A stretch of 58,584 bases of DNA from Planctomycetaceae bacterium (GTDB lineage: Bacteria; Planctomycetota; Planctomycetia; Pirellulales; UBA1268): contig JAJTED010000015.1 of NCBI GenBank assembly GCA_021300535.1, positions 1-58,584 on the forward strand, in the 5' to 3' direction. Numbering within the stretch: the stretch's first letter is position 1; every line of letters starts with the position of its first letter. The translations under genes were made by a program, and so were the position numbers. Under the pieces are notes generated by a model that saw nothing but the letters and a program-made list of their open reading frames with translations, was not told the origin of the DNA and searched no databases. Shown here in pieces: positions 56,961 to 58,584 of this stretch.

Positions 56961-58268
56961 TCATGCCCGCCCGGCCGCCGCGGCGGCCAGGCGGTCGAGG
57001 ATCAACCGGGCCGTGGTCGCCGTGGCGCCGCGCTGGGCGGCCACGAACGTGGCGGCCCGGCGACCGAGGGCGGCTGCCCATGCCGGCTGCTGCAGGCAGC
57101 GGGCCACGAAGGCGTGAAGTTCGCGGCCGTCGGCGACCACTACCGCGGCCTGCACTGCCAGCAACCGCGCCACTTCGTCTTGGAAGTTTCGGGTGTGCGG
57201 GCCGAAGGAGACCGCCGCCCCGTAGGCCGCCGGCTCGAGCATGTTCTGCCCGCCCCGCTTGCCGTCGAGGCTGCCCCCTACGAAGGCGATCGTGGCCGTG
57301 CCCCACCACCAGGCCAGCTCGCCCGTCGCATCGACCAGCAGCACCCGCACGGCGGGATCCGCGGCCGCCTGCTCGATCTGGCTCCGCGGCTGCCACCGCA
57401 GGCCGAGACCGTCGAGGGTGGCGCCGATCTCGGCCGCCCGCTCGACGTGCCGCGGCACGATCACCAGCCGCAGGGCGGGATGCAATGCGCGGAGTGCCAC
57501 GAAGGCCTCCGCCGCCAGCCGCTCCTCGGGGGCCTGCGTGCTGCCGGCGAGGAACACGATGTCATCCGCCGCGAACCCGGCGAGCAGACGCAGCCGCTCG
57601 ATCTCGGGCGTGTTGCGATCGCCCCGCACGCCGTCGAACTTCATCGAGCCGGTCACCACGACCTCCGGGGCACCGAGGGCCGCGAACCGATCGGCGTCGG
57701 CCTGCGACCGGGCGACGACGAGCCCCACGCGGCCGAGCATCCGCCGCACGAGCGGGCGGATCCGGGCGTAGCCGGCGGCACTCCGCTCGCTCATCCGCGC
57801 GTTGGCGACGACGATCGGGATGCCGCGGCGCCGGACTCGGGCCAGCAGGTTCGGCCACAGTTCGAGCTCACCGAGGACGAGCAGGTCGGGGCGGACGCGG
57901 TCGAGCGCCCGGTCCACCGCCCAGGTAAAGTCGAGCGGGCAGGGGAACGACCGCGCGGCGCCGACCCGTTTCGCCGCCACTTCGAGGCCCGTGGTCGTGG
58001 AGCTCGAGAGCACGCAGTCGACCGTCCGGCCGGCGGCCTCCGCCTGGCGGCAGATCTCGGCGGCGAGCGCGGAGAGCAGCTGCACCTCGCCCACGCTCAC
58101 GCCGTGCAGCCAGATCCGCGCCGCGCCCGCGGGCTGCGGCGGCACCGTGACCGCTCCGGTGAATCGGGTCCATGGCGCCGCCACCGGCCGGCCACCCGAG
58201 AGCTTCCGCCATGCGACCCAGGGCAGAAGCGCGACGAACGCGACGAGGTAGAGGACGTCGAGGAGCAT
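56961..58268 (-). CDS. waaA: 3-deoxy-D-manno-octulosonic acid (Kdo) transferase
   Basis: The 435-aa enzyme adds Kdo to lipid A precursor at the inner membrane. It has an N-terminal membrane anchor (LLDVLYLVAFVALLPWVAW), then RIWLHGVSVGEVQ, VLSSSTTTGLEVAAKRV, ELELWPNLLARVRRRGIPIV, ARMSERSAAGYARIRP, GSMKFDGVR, LAGSTQAPEE and VPRHVERAAEI, all family motifs. This indicates that the organism makes Kdo-containing lipopolysaccharide. ATG 58268 is used; the frame stays open to 58544, but that extension crosses repeats B and D. It is followed by metK after 122 bp. Confidence 0.95.
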   Translation of the reverse strand: MLLDVLYLVAFVALLPWVAWRKLSGGRPVAAPWTRFTGAVTVPPQPAGAARIWLHGVSVGEVQLLSALAAEICRQAEAAGRTVDCVLSSSTTTGLEVAAKRVGAARSFPCPLDFTWAVDRALDRVRPDLLVLGELELWPNLLARVRRRGIPIVVANARMSERSAAGYARIRPLVRRMLGRVGLVVARSQADADRFAALGAPEVVVTGSMKFDGVRGDRNTPEIERLRLLAGFAADDIVFLAGSTQAPEERLAAEAFVALRALHPALRLVIVPRHVERAAEIGATLDGLGLRWQPRSQIEQAAADPAVRVLLVDATGELAWWWGTATIAFVGGSLDGKRGGQNMLEPAAYGAAVSFGPHTRNFQDEVARLLAVQAAVVVADGRELHAFVARCLQQPAWAAALGRRAATFVAAQRGATATTARLILDRLAAAAAGRA

Positions 58269-58345
58269 CGAAGATTCAGAGTTCAAGCATGGGGACGGGG
58301 CCGCTCTGGCTGGTCCCAGCGACGGTGCGAGGTGAGCGCCGGTGA

Positions 58346-58425
58346 GGGGCTGTCCACGCCCCGTCGCCGGACGTTCGCTGCGCCCAGAGGCTTTCGCGCC
58401 GTCGCCGCCATCCCGGCGTCGGCTC
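58346..58425 (-). repeat. Dispersed repeat, family B, copy 3 (partial, inverted)
   Basis: GGGGCTGTCCACGCCCC (58346-58362) followed by GTCGCCGGACGTTCGCTGCG is the reverse complement of the right end of copy 1 (18060-18095). The left half is only weakly recognisable. It lies 78 nt upstream of waaA. Confidence 0.65.
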
Positions 58426-58433
58426 CGGCTTAC

Positions 58434-58458
58434 GGTAGCCGGGCTGAGCCCGGCTACC
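58434..58458. repeat. Perfect 11-bp palindromic hairpin
   Basis: GGTAGCCGGGC and GCCCGGCTACC pair perfectly around TGA. It stands next to the block at 58468-58505 which, reversed, reads GCATGGACGGCGGGATC..TTCAGACCCGG, shared with 4332-4362. The remaining sequence upstream of waaA (58269-58345, 58506-58566) shows nothing else. Confidence 0.7.
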
Positions 58459-58566
58459 AAGGCACATTTCCCGGGTCTGAAAACGATCCCGCCGTCCATG
58501 CCGAGAGGCGGCATCTGCTTCCCTGGTGCGAACCCGTATCGCATGGCAGGCGGGAAGGTGTGCGAC

Positions 58567-58584
58567 CCGGAGTCCCCCGGCTTC
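58567..58584 (+). repeat. Family D terminator repeat, cut by the window edge
   Basis: ACCCGGAGTCCCCCGGCTTC at the very end matches the left arm of the terminator repeat at 5839-5852. The right arm and T-run lie outside the window. Confidence 0.5.

Noticed and set aside
58269-58544. N-terminal extension of waaA to 58544
   Set aside because: The extra residues are encoded by repeats B and D (the SERPATGRGQP stretch also appears at 18060), while the family N-terminal anchor starts at ATG 58268.

Overview
The window is a densely packed, very GC-rich chromosomal segment that reads as housekeeping DNA of a planctomycete, most likely of the Pirellulales. The pointers are a protein of the planctomycete-restricted TIGR03009 type, a Planctomycetes/Verrucomicrobia Minf_1886-type protein, a fused SecDF, a planctomycete-type DXS, many secreted Pro-rich proteins of unknown function, and Kdo/lipopolysaccharide genes. 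This taxonomic call is inference from protein features, not from a database search. I see no rRNA, tRNA, CRISPR array, prophage or transposase gene.

Layout. 1-5700: edge of a D-lactate-dehydrogenase-like gene, TIGR03009 protein, a coupled set (Minf_1886 protein, 34-aa membrane peptide, membrane protein, pckA), a MEKHLA protein and an exported glutathione peroxidase. 5900-10500 (minus): a GT2 glycosyltransferase and two tandem ArnT-like GT39 membrane glycosyltransferases. 10800-17600 (plus): gyrA-ugd, then a membrane pyrophosphatase. 18160-22740: tgt-yajC-secDF, the classical order. 22900-31400: LysM protein, hydrolase-like protein and VWA protein, lipoprotein, tilS and an MFS transporter. 31580-36560: AsmA-like protein, dapF and a DUF374 acyltransferase. 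36570-39770: PDZ protein and dnaA in divergent orientation. 40014-46256 (minus): xseA (broken), xseB, polyprenyl synthase, dxs, nadK and a hypothetical exported protein. 46361-50779 (plus): Tet-type MFS, CbiX and a Prc-type protease. 51285-58268 (minus): waaA, metK, two membrane proteins (one only 37 aa), manC, an exported hydrolase, ruvX and an SDR, mostly overlapping by 4 bp.

Cell-envelope themes recur: Kdo transfer (waaA), a lysophospholipid acyltransferase, AsmA-like transport, DAP epimerase, ArnT-like and GtrB-like glycosyltransferases, UDP-glucuronate and GDP-mannose supply (ugd, manC) and isoprenoid carrier synthesis (dxs, polyprenyl synthase).

The most unusual content is between the genes. 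At least four families of dispersed, structured intergenic repeats occur: (A) a one-or-two-hairpin element with compensatory base changes (1225, 10660, 28347); (B) a ~132-bp element with 13-17 bp terminal inverted repeats (17964, 39815, 58346); (C) an ~80-bp element in opposite orientations (4429, 50813); (D) a bidirectional-terminator cassette, tandemly duplicated at 50938-51242 and recurring at 5711, 27657 and 58567. A 105-bp tandem duplication lies at 27342-27551. Among the genes, xseA stands out: its coiled-coil domain is missing and its C-terminus is out of frame, although its partner xseB is intact.
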